Below, piece by piece: positions 25,631 to 33,243 of a DNA stretch of 64,000 nt. Every line of letters begins with the position of its first letter. Within the stretch, counting starts at the first letter, position 1. The position numbers and the translations under genes were made by a program. A model generated the notes under the pieces. The model made no database searches. It was not told the DNA's origin and saw nothing but the letters and a program-made list of their open reading frames with translations. Source of the stretch: CAVYTF01 sp963771435 (GTDB lineage Bacteria > Bacteroidota > Bacteroidia > Chitinophagales > Chitinophagaceae); the NCBI GenBank assembly GCA_963771435.1, contig CAVYTF010000013.1:1-64000 (forward strand). Reading direction: 5' to 3'.

Positions 25631-26897
25631 ATGAAGATAAGTACATTCAGCGCTTTTAAAAGCCGCAATTACAGGTTATTTTTTACCGGGCAGTCCATTT
25701 CTCTCATAGGCACCTGGATGCAGAAAAACTGCAGTAAGCTGGGTCGTTTATTCGCTCACACATTCCAAGTTCATGCTGGGGCTCACAGTGTTTGCAACCA
25801 TGTTTCCTTCATTTTTGTTTTCGTTCCTCGGTGGGGTAGTGGCCGACCGCTATAGTAAGTATAAACTGCTGTTGCTTACCCAGGTAGTATCTATGATACA
25901 GGCAGTGGGATTAATGGTGTTGATATTTTTTAAGCACTATTCTGTTTGGGAAATAATTGCGCTCAGCGTCCTGCTTGGCATTGTGAACGCATTTGATGTA
26001 CCCGCACGTCAATCCTTGGTCTATGATATGGTTGATGATAAAAAAGACCTGCCAAATGCGCTCGCGCTCAACTCTTCCATGGTTAATTTATCAAGGTTGA
26101 TAGGGCCCGCAATAGCAGGGCTGGCAATAGAAAAATTTGGCAATGATGTATGCTTCGGCCTGAATGCATTAAGCTTTATTGCGGTCATCATTTCATTGCT
26201 AATGATGAAGTTGCCAAAATATATAGCCAAAGCGCATACTAAAAATGTTTTTGGAGAGCTGCGGGAAGGGTTGGTCTATATTAAAAAGACGCCTTCCATT
26301 TCCTATGTGCTGGTCACCCTTGCGGCGATGAGCCTGCTGGTGCTTCCTTTCAACACATTGATACCCGTTTATGCCAAAGATATCTTCCATGGCACAGCCT
26401 CCACATTCGGCATCATCGACAGCGCCATAGGCCTCGGTGCTTTTGCGGGAGCTATATTCTTAGCATCCCTGAAACCAGGCACTAATTTAAGAAAGGTCCT
26501 CGCCATTAATACCTTCGTTTTTGGCATAGGGCTAGTTCTGTTTTCTTATACAACTTATTACCCGCTTGCACTGATGTTTGCAGTCATTGGCGCTTTTGGA
26601 ATGATGTCCCAGGTAACCATCACCAACACGCTCATACAAACCTCCGTTGCACCTGCCATGCGGGGCAGGGTCGTAAGCCTCTATGCAATGTCTTTCTTTG
26701 GTATGATGCCTCTCGGTGGATTGATTGTTGGTGCCGTATCACAACGCATTGGCGTGGAAAACACAGTTCTTGCAGAAGGGATTATAGCTTTGCTGATAGC
26801 AGTGTTGCATGTACGCTTCCTTCAAAAAGCCAAAGCAGAAAAGAAAGCAGCCCCGTTGATTCAGAAACAACCCCTGGAAGCTGTTTTGCAAGCTTAA
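25631..26897 (+). pseudogene. MFS_3/EntS-type exporter interrupted by a +1 frameshift
   Basis: The N-terminal part ('FKSRNYRLFFTGQSISLIGT', then WMQK) is in one frame. The rest ('TAVSWVVYSLTHSKF', 'MLGLTVFATMFPSFL', 'GGVVADRYSKYK') continues in another frame to residue ~420. The frames join exactly at the A5 run at 25724-25728. Removing one A restores a continuous family-like protein of about 421 aa with 12 transmembrane segments and the 'GGxxADRYSK' loop-2-3 motif. Either a sequencing error in a homopolymer, phase variation or a true mutation explains it. It is co-oriented with marR. Confidence 0.85.
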
Positions 26898-26982
26898 AAC
26901 CGTCTGCATGAAATCAGCAAAACAGGTTGTTTCAGGCAATATTCATTTATGGTTTAAAAGTTGATAGTTTGCAGGAACGTTT

Positions 26983-27486
26983 TTATTCCTCCGTTTCCTT
27001 TTCAACTTCTTCAATAGCCTCAACTAATTCTTTCACTGCGTTAAACTCGTCTTGATGGGTAAGATGAATTAACTCCTTTGGTTTCTTTCCTTTTCTAAGT
27101 TCAAGAACAATTTCGTACGCGTCTATATGCCACTTCATTCCATTAAACTGGAAACTGTATTTATAGAATGGCCACCATTTACTTTCAATATCCATCAGCT
27201 CTTTCTTGTTAGCAAAAAAATATCCTTGGAAAATATCAATGGTCTCTCGCAACATAACTTTTGAACCATCCCAGCTTTCTTGATCAAGTCCTTCGTCAAA
27301 CATTTTATTTCTTCTCATTATTTCATCTTCAACAACATCTGTCGGCACATTTTCTTTACTGTTGTAAACCAATGCCTCCGCTTCGACACAAAGAGTCATA
27401 ATGTAATAGTTGGCGCAATCAGTCAGTGTTTCATAAAGCAATTCAATTGTAGAAGGGTCATCAGTTTCAATTAACCACAAAAGCAA
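26983..27486 (-). CDS. Unknown 167-aa protein, last cassette of the integron-like array
   Basis: No recognised domain; acidic, mostly helical, ending in Glu-rich residues. The only start in the frame before a stop is a TTG at 27484-27486, so the N-terminus may be truncated or the start unusual. The cassette 5' boundary (GTTAAGC on the minus strand, 27508-27514) lies 22 bp upstream. Unlike the other cassettes, no matching GCTTAAC site is seen after the stop, so the array appears to be cut off here. Confidence 0.6.
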   Translation of the reverse strand: MLLWLIETDDPSTIELLYETLTDCANYYIMTLCVEAEALVYNSKENVPTDVVEDEIMRRNKMFDEGLDQESWDGSKVMLRETIDIFQGYFFANKKELMDIESKWWPFYKYSFQFNGMKWHIDAYEIVLELRKGKKPKELIHLTHQDEFNAVKELVEAIEEVEKETEE

Positions 27487-27507
27487 AATAGTGATTTAAA
27501 GCTGAAT

Positions 27508-27551
27508 GCTTAACGTCCAGCCACAATTTTATAAACACACTGTTATGTGCC
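27508..27551 (-). repeat. attC-like site after the HEPN/DUF4365 cassette
   Basis: On the minus strand GGCACATAAC (overlapping the DUF4365 stop) is followed after ~25 bp by GGAC and GTTAAGC, which fits the GTTRRRY crossover box. GGCACATAAC is the exact reverse complement of the cassette's 5' end (GTTATGTGCC at 28490-28499), as attC recombination predicts. Confidence 0.65.
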
Positions 27552-28034
27552 GTTTTTTTTACGAACTCGCATTGCTGCCAGCTTTTTATCAGTCACCAGT
27601 CTAACATAATCAACAATCGTCTGCCAGTTTATTTCGGTTAATCTATTTCCCCTTGGTATATGTAATGTGAAGGTCTCATTTTCCTGTATTGGACTTTCAA
27701 CGTCCTTTAATAAAGTCCAGTAAGCCTCGTTTTCTGATTCGATAAATTTTACAATCATCACTACTCTTAGGTTGTTCCATAAATAATTATAGGTGGCAAC
27801 CTTTAATGTTTGAGATTCGGCATCTGTCACAATGTTTGGTTCTTTTGAAGATTTAAGCTGTACAATCAGTTCTAAGCCTTTGTAAACTCCATTTTCTGAA
27901 ATTTCAATATTTAAATCTTGTCCATAATCTCTGTCTACAGAATTGATGTTCCAATCTTCGGGTAAGTAAGAACGAAAAAAAGTGATAGATTTTTCTTCAA
28001 GAGAATGATTAATATGTCTTTGAGGATATTTCAT
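27543..28034 (-). CDS. DUF4365-like putative nuclease, second gene of a two-gene cassette
   Basis: 163 aa from the ATG one base after the HEPN gene stop (an ATG at 28052 is also possible). 'VDRDYGQDLNIEISENG' followed by 'GLELIVQLKSS' gives the D...(E/Q)xK arrangement of PD-(D/E)XK nuclease folds and matches the DUF4365 family. 'YLWNNLRVVMIVKFIESENEAYW' is the following strand-helix unit. DUF4365 domains are often found with defence genes. Coupling with a HEPN protein suggests a toxin or defence module (inference). Confidence 0.7.
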   Translation of the reverse strand: MKYPQRHINHSLEEKSITFFRSYLPEDWNINSVDRDYGQDLNIEISENGVYKGLELIVQLKSSKEPNIVTDAESQTLKVATYNYLWNNLRVVMIVKFIESENEAYWTLLKDVESPIQENETFTLHIPRGNRLTEINWQTIVDYVRLVTDKKLAAMRVRKKNGT

Positions 28035-28035
28035 T

Positions 28036-28473
28036 TCAAATCCATGGTTCATTATATAAAGTCTTAAGCATTGTACGAATTGATTTTTTAGCAACTAACA
28101 TTAGTTCATTTTCATGATACTCCGGTCTTTCTAGTAAATCTGAATCATTTGCAGGGTCTTCAACATGAACCCATTTATTTCTGAATTTCCTTAACTCATG
28201 AAGTTCGAGTTTTAAGTCGTTACTTAAAGAAGACTGCTCAATCAATTTATAAAATCCCCAACCTTTCGATTTCTTTGCATCAAAATAGTCAAATCGTAAA
28301 TGAGATTCAATTGCTGCCTGGCATGCTAAGATTGATGCAAGGTTTGCGTTTAAACAAAAGGCAGTCTCTGCATCTTTAGCCAAAAAAGTGGTCCATTCAG
28401 ATAAAATAACGCCGCCTTGAAGTAATTCTTCGTCTAAGTCGTTAATATAGTTCCATCTCTCCTGCTCTGTCAT
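28036..28473 (-). CDS. HEPN-like protein, first gene of a two-gene cassette
   Basis: 145 aa from the ATG at 28473. The 25 upstream in-frame codons fall inside the attC-like site and are not likely used. It is all-helical. 'ELRKFRNKWVH' contains RNKWVH, the RX4H catalytic motif of HEPN RNases, including the polar residue right after Arg. 'ACQAAIESHLRF' is the upstream helix that usually packs on it. The TGA is followed one base later by the ATG of the DUF4365 gene. It could be an RNase toxin or a non-toxic HEPN partner. Confidence 0.7.
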   Translation of the reverse strand: MTEQERWNYINDLDEELLQGGVILSEWTTFLAKDAETAFCLNANLASILACQAAIESHLRFDYFDAKKSKGWGFYKLIEQSSLSNDLKLELHELRKFRNKWVHVEDPANDSDLLERPEYHENELMLVAKKSIRTMLKTLYNEPWI

Positions 28474-28489
28474 AATGGTCGAATAAAAT

Positions 28490-28692
28490 GGCACATAACG
28501 GAACAGGGCTTGGCGTTGTTGGGATATTTGAAACACGTCTGCCGACAACCGAAGCCCAATATTGTTTTAAAAGTTGAAGATAACAACTAAAGCTAAATTA
28601 TTAACGTCCTGCTTAAACTGAAGCTGATAGCGAACTACAGCCGAAGCTAACAACGTCCTGCCCCAATAACGCCAAACCCCATGTTAGCTGCC
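28490..28692 (-). repeat. attC-like site after the SDR cassette
   Basis: The outer boxes are GGCAGCTAAC (28683-28692) and GTTATGTGCC (28490-28499). The inner arms TTGGCGTTATTGGG and CCCAACAACGCCAA are complementary with one G-T pair. GGCAGCTAAC is the exact reverse complement of the SDR cassette 5' end. Between the arms, two GCAGGACGTT copies (near 28610 and 28655) may be remnants of gene-less cassettes. Confidence 0.65.
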
Positions 28693-28752
28693 GTTATATT
28701 TTCTCCACGAAGTCAGACTGTTTCATGTCAGCTAAGTAATAGCTTTTGTACG

Positions 28753-29595
28753 TCACGATTTTGGAGATAGTTCGCCATACCAGTAAGCAGCATTAACTCC
28801 TCCATCCATTAAAAAGTCGCTGCCTGTTATAAACGCACCGTCTTGACCCATTAGCAACGCACCAACATTACCAACTTCGTCAGGTGTTCCAGCTCGTCCA
28901 GCTGCTGAAATTTCTAACATCATACGATACCCAGCAGCTAACGGTCCAGATAACTCATCTTTTGCAAGAGGTGTAATAATAATTCCTGGGCTAATTGCAT
29001 TTACACGAGCTCCTCGTTTGCCCCATTTTACTGCTTCTGCTATTACTCTTAAGGAATTGGCACGTTTGGCAATCGTATAAGCTTGTCCAGAATTCTCTAT
29101 TTTATCGGGTTGTAACATAGGAAGTGCAAGCAGTTCGGCAGCAGATGTAGTCGCCAATTCTTTATTTTGTTCGGCTGAAAGTGGCGGCAATCTGTATCCT
29201 GCCATTGATGCAATTACTACTCCCGCACCACCATACTCAATTACATTTCCGAATTCTTCAAGTACGACTGCAGTACCGTACAAATCCACTTTAAGGATTG
29301 TTGATGGTGATGCCTGTGTTGGCGAAACTCCAGCTGCAAGTATTAGTCCTGTTACCTTGCCGATTGTCATGGCAGTTTTAATAAGTGATTGAACTGATAC
29401 AAGAGAAGAAATGTCAACAACTGCTGTGCTTACTTCAAAGCCTGCTTCGCTTAAGACTTTTGCTGCTGCTTCAGAATTTTCTTTACGCAAATCAGCTAAT
29501 AAAATATGTTTGCCTGAACCTACTCTTCGTGCTATGGCTTGTCCTATTGAACCAGTACCGATAAGAACAATTACGCTTACAGAATTATCTTTCAT
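28753..29595 (-). CDS. Short-chain dehydrogenase/reductase in a gene cassette
   Basis: 280 aa classical SDR. The nucleotide-binding loop is 'LIGTGSIGQAIA'; 'LLADLRKEN' follows the second strand; 'LAAGVS' replaces the usual NNAG; the catalytic pair is in 'YTIAKRAN' (Tyr...Lys); 'NAISPGIIITPL' and 'ITGSDFLMDGG' are typical C-terminal motifs. Substrate unknown; NAD(P) specificity not resolved. It is bounded on both sides by attC-like repeats, so it was probably acquired by cassette insertion. Confidence 0.88.
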   Translation of the reverse strand: MKDNSVSVIVLIGTGSIGQAIARRVGSGKHILLADLRKENSEAAAKVLSEAGFEVSTAVVDISSLVSVQSLIKTAMTIGKVTGLILAAGVSPTQASPSTILKVDLYGTAVVLEEFGNVIEYGGAGVVIASMAGYRLPPLSAEQNKELATTSAAELLALPMLQPDKIENSGQAYTIAKRANSLRVIAEAVKWGKRGARVNAISPGIIITPLAKDELSGPLAAGYRMMLEISAAGRAGTPDEVGNVGALLMGQDGAFITGSDFLMDGGVNAAYWYGELSPKS

Positions 29596-29685
29596 ACTTT
29601 TTGTTTTTAATTATAATTTGTCAAAGTTCAGTTTCGTCCCTGCATTCCTTGCAGTAATGTCCAGATTAGCAGTGTCCACTATAAT

Positions 29686-29826
29686 GGCAGCTAACGTTCC
29701 ACTGCTTGCTGACCGTAGCGGACTTAGCGAAACGTCAGCTCAAATGTAGTTATATTGTTCAATAAAATTACTGTTGCCGAATTGCTTTCGTCAGCCGCTA
29801 TGGCAGCAAGCATTTGTTAGCGGCTG
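29686..29826 (-). repeat. attC-like site after the SMI1 cassette
   Basis: The outer boxes are CAGCCGCTAAC (29816-29826) and GTTAGCTGCC (29686-29695). The inner arms TGCTTGCTGCCATAGCGG and CCGCTACGGTCAGCAAGCA pair with one extra unpaired base, like the extrahelical base of attC hairpins. About 140 bp, within the usual attC size range. Confidence 0.75.
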
Positions 29827-29827
29827 T

Positions 29828-30271
29828 TTATTTTGAGTTCTTCTTGCCAGTCATATAGTCCACCCGGATCAAATACGCTTCCTTTGAGAAATCTGTCAAG
29901 AATTCTTCAATCGATGATGTCATAGGTATTGTCGGATAATTTCCATTGAATATTTCATATTTTCCCTTCTCAGTCAATCGCAAACCCCACATATCTGAAT
30001 AAATCATGTATTCGGAAAAATAAAACCAGTTTGCTCCGTAGTCTTGTGGATAACGCCGTATCTCTGAAAGCGGAACGATATTAAAGATGTCTTCAGTGCA
30101 GCCAAAGCCATTACAAATAGTATAGAATTCTATAAAGTCTTTAGGTAAAGCAAAACCAACTTGCTTTTCGAAAGAATCGATGTCAACAAGTGTTGCCGGA
30201 GCATTTAAGTCAATACCACCACTGACTTTGTGTTTTTCAACTATCTCTTTTATAATGTCGTTAATTGTCAT
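29828..30271 (-). CDS. SMI1/KNR4-family protein in a gene cassette
   Basis: 147 aa. 'IDSFEKQVGFALPKDFIEFYTICNG' (residues ~28-52) is the SMI1/KNR4 signature, then 'IVPLSEIRRY' and an aromatic central sheet. Family members are often immunity proteins against contact-dependent or polymorphic toxins. No cognate toxin is visible, so it may be an orphan immunity cassette. It is the first cassette of the array. Confidence 0.82.
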   Translation of the reverse strand: MTINDIIKEIVEKHKVSGGIDLNAPATLVDIDSFEKQVGFALPKDFIEFYTICNGFGCTEDIFNIVPLSEIRRYPQDYGANWFYFSEYMIYSDMWGLRLTEKGKYEIFNGNYPTIPMTSSIEEFLTDFSKEAYLIRVDYMTGKKNSK

Positions 30272-30290
30272 TGCTTGTGGATGTCTGAAT

Positions 30291-30300
30291 AGCCGCTAAC
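30291..30300 (-). other. First cassette boundary (attI/attC crossover-like box)
   Basis: GTTAGCGGCT on the minus strand, the reverse complement of the first ten bases of this cassette's own 3' box. A 369-bp gene-poor stretch begins here and holds the inverted repeat and integrase remnant. Confidence 0.55.
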
Positions 30301-30333
30301 TCTTAAATATGCGAATGTTTGCCCCATTTTAAA

Positions 30334-30390
30334 CTATCGTATATTTTTTTAACATATTAATGATCAGCCAACTAAAAAAATATACGCTAG
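30334..30390. repeat. Long inverted repeat between cassette 1 and the integrase remnant
   Basis: 18-bp arms CTATCGTATATTTTTTTA and TAAAAAAATATACGCTAG pair with one mismatch around a 21-bp loop. It could be a terminator or part of an attachment site. Confidence 0.6.
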
Positions 30391-30468
30391 CCTTTTATTA
30401 TTGCGCAAATACAAAACTAAGGGCATTTATATTTCCAATCCAAACTATCCCAACGGGCTCAGTAATTT

Positions 30469-30590
30469 TCAATAGATCCTTGTTGCTGAATGTAAATAAC
30501 ACATGGTGGTTTTAATGTCATTATGCCCCATTATCTTCTGTATGATTGTTACATCCTCCGTTAGTCTAACAACAATTCTTTTTCTCCGCA
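30469..30590 (-). pseudogene. C-terminal remnant of a tyrosine recombinase/integrase
   Basis: The minus frame encodes 'LTEDVTIIQKIMGHND' then 'IKTTMCYLHS', ending in TGA. This is the ...GH...TT..Y catalytic end of tyrosine recombinases, including the nucleophile Tyr. Everything upstream of about residue -35 is missing and is replaced by the antisense of the SnoaL gene. It points in the same direction as the cassettes. Whether it was an IntI-type or another integrase cannot be told from ~35 residues. Confidence 0.65.
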
Positions 30591-30669
30591 ATGTTACAAC
30601 TTGCCTCAATTTGGTTATATTTTTTAGCCTGGCAGTTTTGATATTTGTATAGAACAAAAACATACAAAA

Positions 30670-31044
30670 ATGGCAAACAAAAATGAACTTCCGCAAGTAA
30701 TTAAAGGTTTTATTTCCGCAGTCAATTCGCACAACGCAGAAGCGTTTATCAATGCTTTTGCCGACGATGCCCTTGTCAATGATTTTGCAAGGAATTTTTG
30801 GGGCAGAGACGCAATAAAAAAATGGAGCGATGAGGAAATCATAAAAGCTAAAGTCACTTTTGAAACCGATGACGTAATAGAGCATTATGGCGATTATATA
30901 GTTACTGCACTTACAAATGGCAACTATGATAAAACAAAAGCGCCTGACCCACTTTATCTTGATTATTTTTTCACGTTAAAAGACGATAAAATTATAAAAA
31001 TGTTTGTTTTCTTGAATAAGGGGAAAAGCATTAATTATAAGTAA
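30670..31044 (+). CDS. SnoaL-like/NTF2-fold protein
   Basis: 124 aa. 'VIKGFISAVNSHNAEAFINAFADDALVNDFARNFWGRDAIKKW' (in parts, residues 10-55) is the SnoaL-like NTF2 fold seen in many small-molecule isomerases and unknown proteins. The catalytic role is not assigned. It is followed 59 bp later by an AraC regulator in the same direction, a pairing common for inducible detoxification genes. Its 5' side abuts the truncated integrase, so the pair may have been inserted there. Confidence 0.8.
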   Translation: MANKNELPQVIKGFISAVNSHNAEAFINAFADDALVNDFARNFWGRDAIKKWSDEEIIKAKVTFETDDVIEHYGDYIVTALTNGNYDKTKAPDPLYLDYFFTLKDDKIIKMFVFLNKGKSINYK

Positions 31045-31103
31045 ATGATCTAAAATATCGGCATATCGTACCTTTACTATGCCGGTATTTTTTAATTTGA
31101 AAA

Positions 31104-32012
31104 ATGAAATATAATAACATTCTTACAGTTAATTCAATTGCTGAATTGCATCGCAGGTTTTCTTTGCCTGCGCCTGAACATCCATTGGTAAGCGTTATTG
31201 ATTTGAAACATATTCAGGTTGCCCGTGATGAAAATATTACCGGTGTCGTTTTCAATTTTTATTCCGTCTGGCTGGAAAATGATGTCAAAGGAAAGATGCG
31301 TTATGGGCAATCTCATTTTGATTTTGATCAAGGCAAAATGATTTTTATTGCGCCTAAGCAGGTTTTGTCAACTATAGACCATAAGCAAACCAACAACGGT
31401 TATGGCTTGGTTTTTCACCCCGATTTTATAAAGGGATATCCATTAGCGAAAGCAATTAAAGATTATGGTTATTTTTCCTACGCTGTAAATGAAGCGCTGT
31501 TTGTCTCAGAAAAAGAAGAAGAAACGGTAATTACCGTCATGCAGAATATCATTCAGGAATACCGCTCCCATATCGATAAATATACACAGGATGTAATTGT
31601 ATCGCACATCGAAGTACTGCTTAACTATTCCAATCGTTTTTATGGCCGTCAATTCATCACCCGCAAAAACTCAAATAATGATTTATTGGCTAAAATGGAA
31701 AGCTTACTGATGAACTATTTTAGAGGCACGGATTTCAACAAGGGCTTGCCAACTGTGCAATATTTATCCGAACAATTACATGTTTCACCAAGTTATCTTA
31801 GCGATATGCTTCGTGAACTGACGGGACAAAATGCCCAACAGCATATTCACAACTTTTTGGTTGAAGAAGCAAAAGAACTATTAAGCACTACAACATTATC
31901 CGCCAGTGAAATAGCCTATCAACTTGGGTTTGAGTATCCTCAATCATTCAGCAGGTTATTCAAACAGAAAACAAATTCTTCCCCTTCTGGTTTCAGAAAT
32001 AGTTTCAATTAG
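31104..32012 (+). CDS. AraC-family transcriptional regulator
   Basis: 302 aa. The C-terminal ~100 residues hold two helix-turn-helix motifs: 'TVQYLSEQLHVSPSYLSDMLRELTG' and 'LSASEIAYQLGFEYPQSFSRLFKQ' (described in parts), the AraC/XylS hallmark. The N-terminal half is a cupin-like sensing domain with no assigned ligand. It probably regulates the upstream SnoaL-like gene, itself, or both. Confidence 0.9.
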   Translation: MKYNNILTVNSIAELHRRFSLPAPEHPLVSVIDLKHIQVARDENITGVVFNFYSVWLENDVKGKMRYGQSHFDFDQGKMIFIAPKQVLSTIDHKQTNNGYGLVFHPDFIKGYPLAKAIKDYGYFSYAVNEALFVSEKEEETVITVMQNIIQEYRSHIDKYTQDVIVSHIEVLLNYSNRFYGRQFITRKNSNNDLLAKMESLLMNYFRGTDFNKGLPTVQYLSEQLHVSPSYLSDMLRELTGQNAQQHIHNFLVEEAKELLSTTTLSASEIAYQLGFEYPQSFSRLFKQKTNSSPSGFRNSFN

Positions 32013-32019
32013 AGATTTT

Positions 32020-32051
32020 CTCTATCGGTAGGTGTCCCCACCTACCGAAAT
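32020..32051. repeat. Dispersed hairpin repeat, copy 2
   Basis: CTCTATCGGTAGGTGTCC then CCACCTACCGAAAT, 8 bp past the AraC stop; matches the copy at 8363-8394 with compensating changes in the stem (GGGTG/CACCC versus AGGTG/CACCT). Confidence 0.75.
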
Positions 32052-32059
32052 CTCTTTGT

Positions 32060-32084
32060 TTGACGTAGTCTCTCTGACTACGTC
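32060..32084. repeat. Perfect 10-bp inverted repeat
   Basis: TGACGTAGTC, a 5-nt loop (TCTCT), then GACTACGTCA. It follows the dispersed hairpin directly, forming a double stem-loop downstream of the AraC gene. Confidence 0.6.
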
Positions 32085-32172
32085 ACAATGTTTCGCCGTT
32101 ATTGGTATTCTTCTTCATCACCAACACATATAAAACACCAACAACGGCGTAAAAGCCACCTCTCTCCGTCAC

Positions 32173-32526
32173 TGCCAGCCACCTCCTCCGTCACTGCGAG
32201 GCACGAAGCAGTCTGTACATTGCACCACTATAAGCCACCTCCTCCGTCACTGCGAGGCACGAAGCAGTCTGTGCATTGCACCACTATAAACCACCTCCTC
32301 CGTCACTGCGAGGCACTCCTCCGTCACTGCGCGGCACGAAGCAGTCTGTACATTGCACCACTATAAGCCCCTTTCTCCGTCACTGCGCGGCACGAAGCAG
32401 TCTGTACATTGCACCACTATAAGGCACCTCCTCCGTCACTGCGAGGCACGAAGCAGTCTATACATTGCACCACTATAAGGCACCTCCTCCGTCACTGCGA
32501 GGCACGAAGCAGTCTATACATTGCAA
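32173..32526. repeat. 56-bp tandem repeat array containing TCACTGCGAGGCACGAAG units
   Basis: About six full copies plus partial ones of a 56-bp unit: CTCCGTCACTGCG(A/C)GG, CACGAAGCAGTCTGTA, CATTGCACCACTATAAG and a short CCACCTC link. One copy is internally broken at about 32310-32325. The unit is not a multiple of three, so it cannot encode a repeated peptide in one frame. The core resembles dispersed 'GCGAGGCACGAAGCAGTC' intergenic repeats of several bacterial phyla. Confidence 0.88.
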
Positions 32527-32666
32527 TTTCAACCTGCTTAATATTTTCTCTATCCGCCAACCGAATCAATATTAAAACACCTCCTGATAGCCTTTTCATT
32601 TTCTGCCAATTCGTCATCTTTCCCTCAATTCACAAGCTTTTAGCCCGTTTCCAACACCATTTTTCA

Positions 32667-32745
32667 TATATTTTGGGTATATTTCAGGTATGTTTCAAGT
32701 ATGGCTCAAGTATGTTTCAAGTATGGATAGTGTATGGGAGTGTAT
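32667..32745. repeat. 11-bp tandem array (about seven units)
   Basis: Units TATATTTCAGG, TATGTTTCAAG, TATGGCTCAAG, TATGTTTCAAG, TATGGATAGTG follow each other at exact 11-bp spacing. Apart from the features listed, 32530-33170 contains no gene that I can support. Confidence 0.8.
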
Positions 32746-33174
32746 GGAAAGCCTTTTTAAAGCCATTTTAGAGAGAGACAAAATGTCTTATATTGAAATA
32801 AATCTTCACTTACCAGGTTGTCCCCACCAACCGAAGATCACGTTCAACCATTCCTTCTTATCAAAACTACATTTTTACCTTTACTTTTGATTTTTTACTT
32901 TTCTTCTTCGCAATGTCTCTTTGCAGGGCCCGTGTACAGGAAGGATTGCGGCGGTTCATTTATCTGCATTTCCTTGTAACGTATCTTTGATTTTTTCTTC
33001 GTTGCACTATACGTCTCTTTTTAATTGGTATTCAAATACAATTATACAACTTTTTATAATTCCAAATTCCAATTATCAATGCGTTTAATATCACTATAGT
33101 TACACCAGTTTAATAATAGGAGCATTCCACCTGCATTTCCAAAAAAAACAAACGCTAAGCCTAAAATGGCACCA

Positions 33175-33207
33175 TTGCTGCATAAACAACTTTTGCAAGT
33201 AGTTTTG
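33175..33207 (+). promoter_or_regulatory. Probable promoter of the isochorismatase-like gene
   Basis: A perfect TAnnTTTG element (TAGTTTTG, 33200-33207) with TTG at 33175-33177, spacing 22 bp, slightly long. It lies 36 bp before the start codon. Confidence 0.45.
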
Positions 33208-33243
33208 TAAGCCAACATCTAAACAATTTAAAATTATATATTA

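Noticed and set aside
30469..30885. Full 138-aa minus-strand ORF as a gene
   Set aside because: Only the last ~35 codons are recombinase-like; the first 70 are antisense to the SnoaL-like gene.
32173..32526. CRISPR array with ~28-bp spacers
   Set aside because: The sequence between cores is itself repeated (CATTGCACCACTATAAG), so there are no unique spacers.
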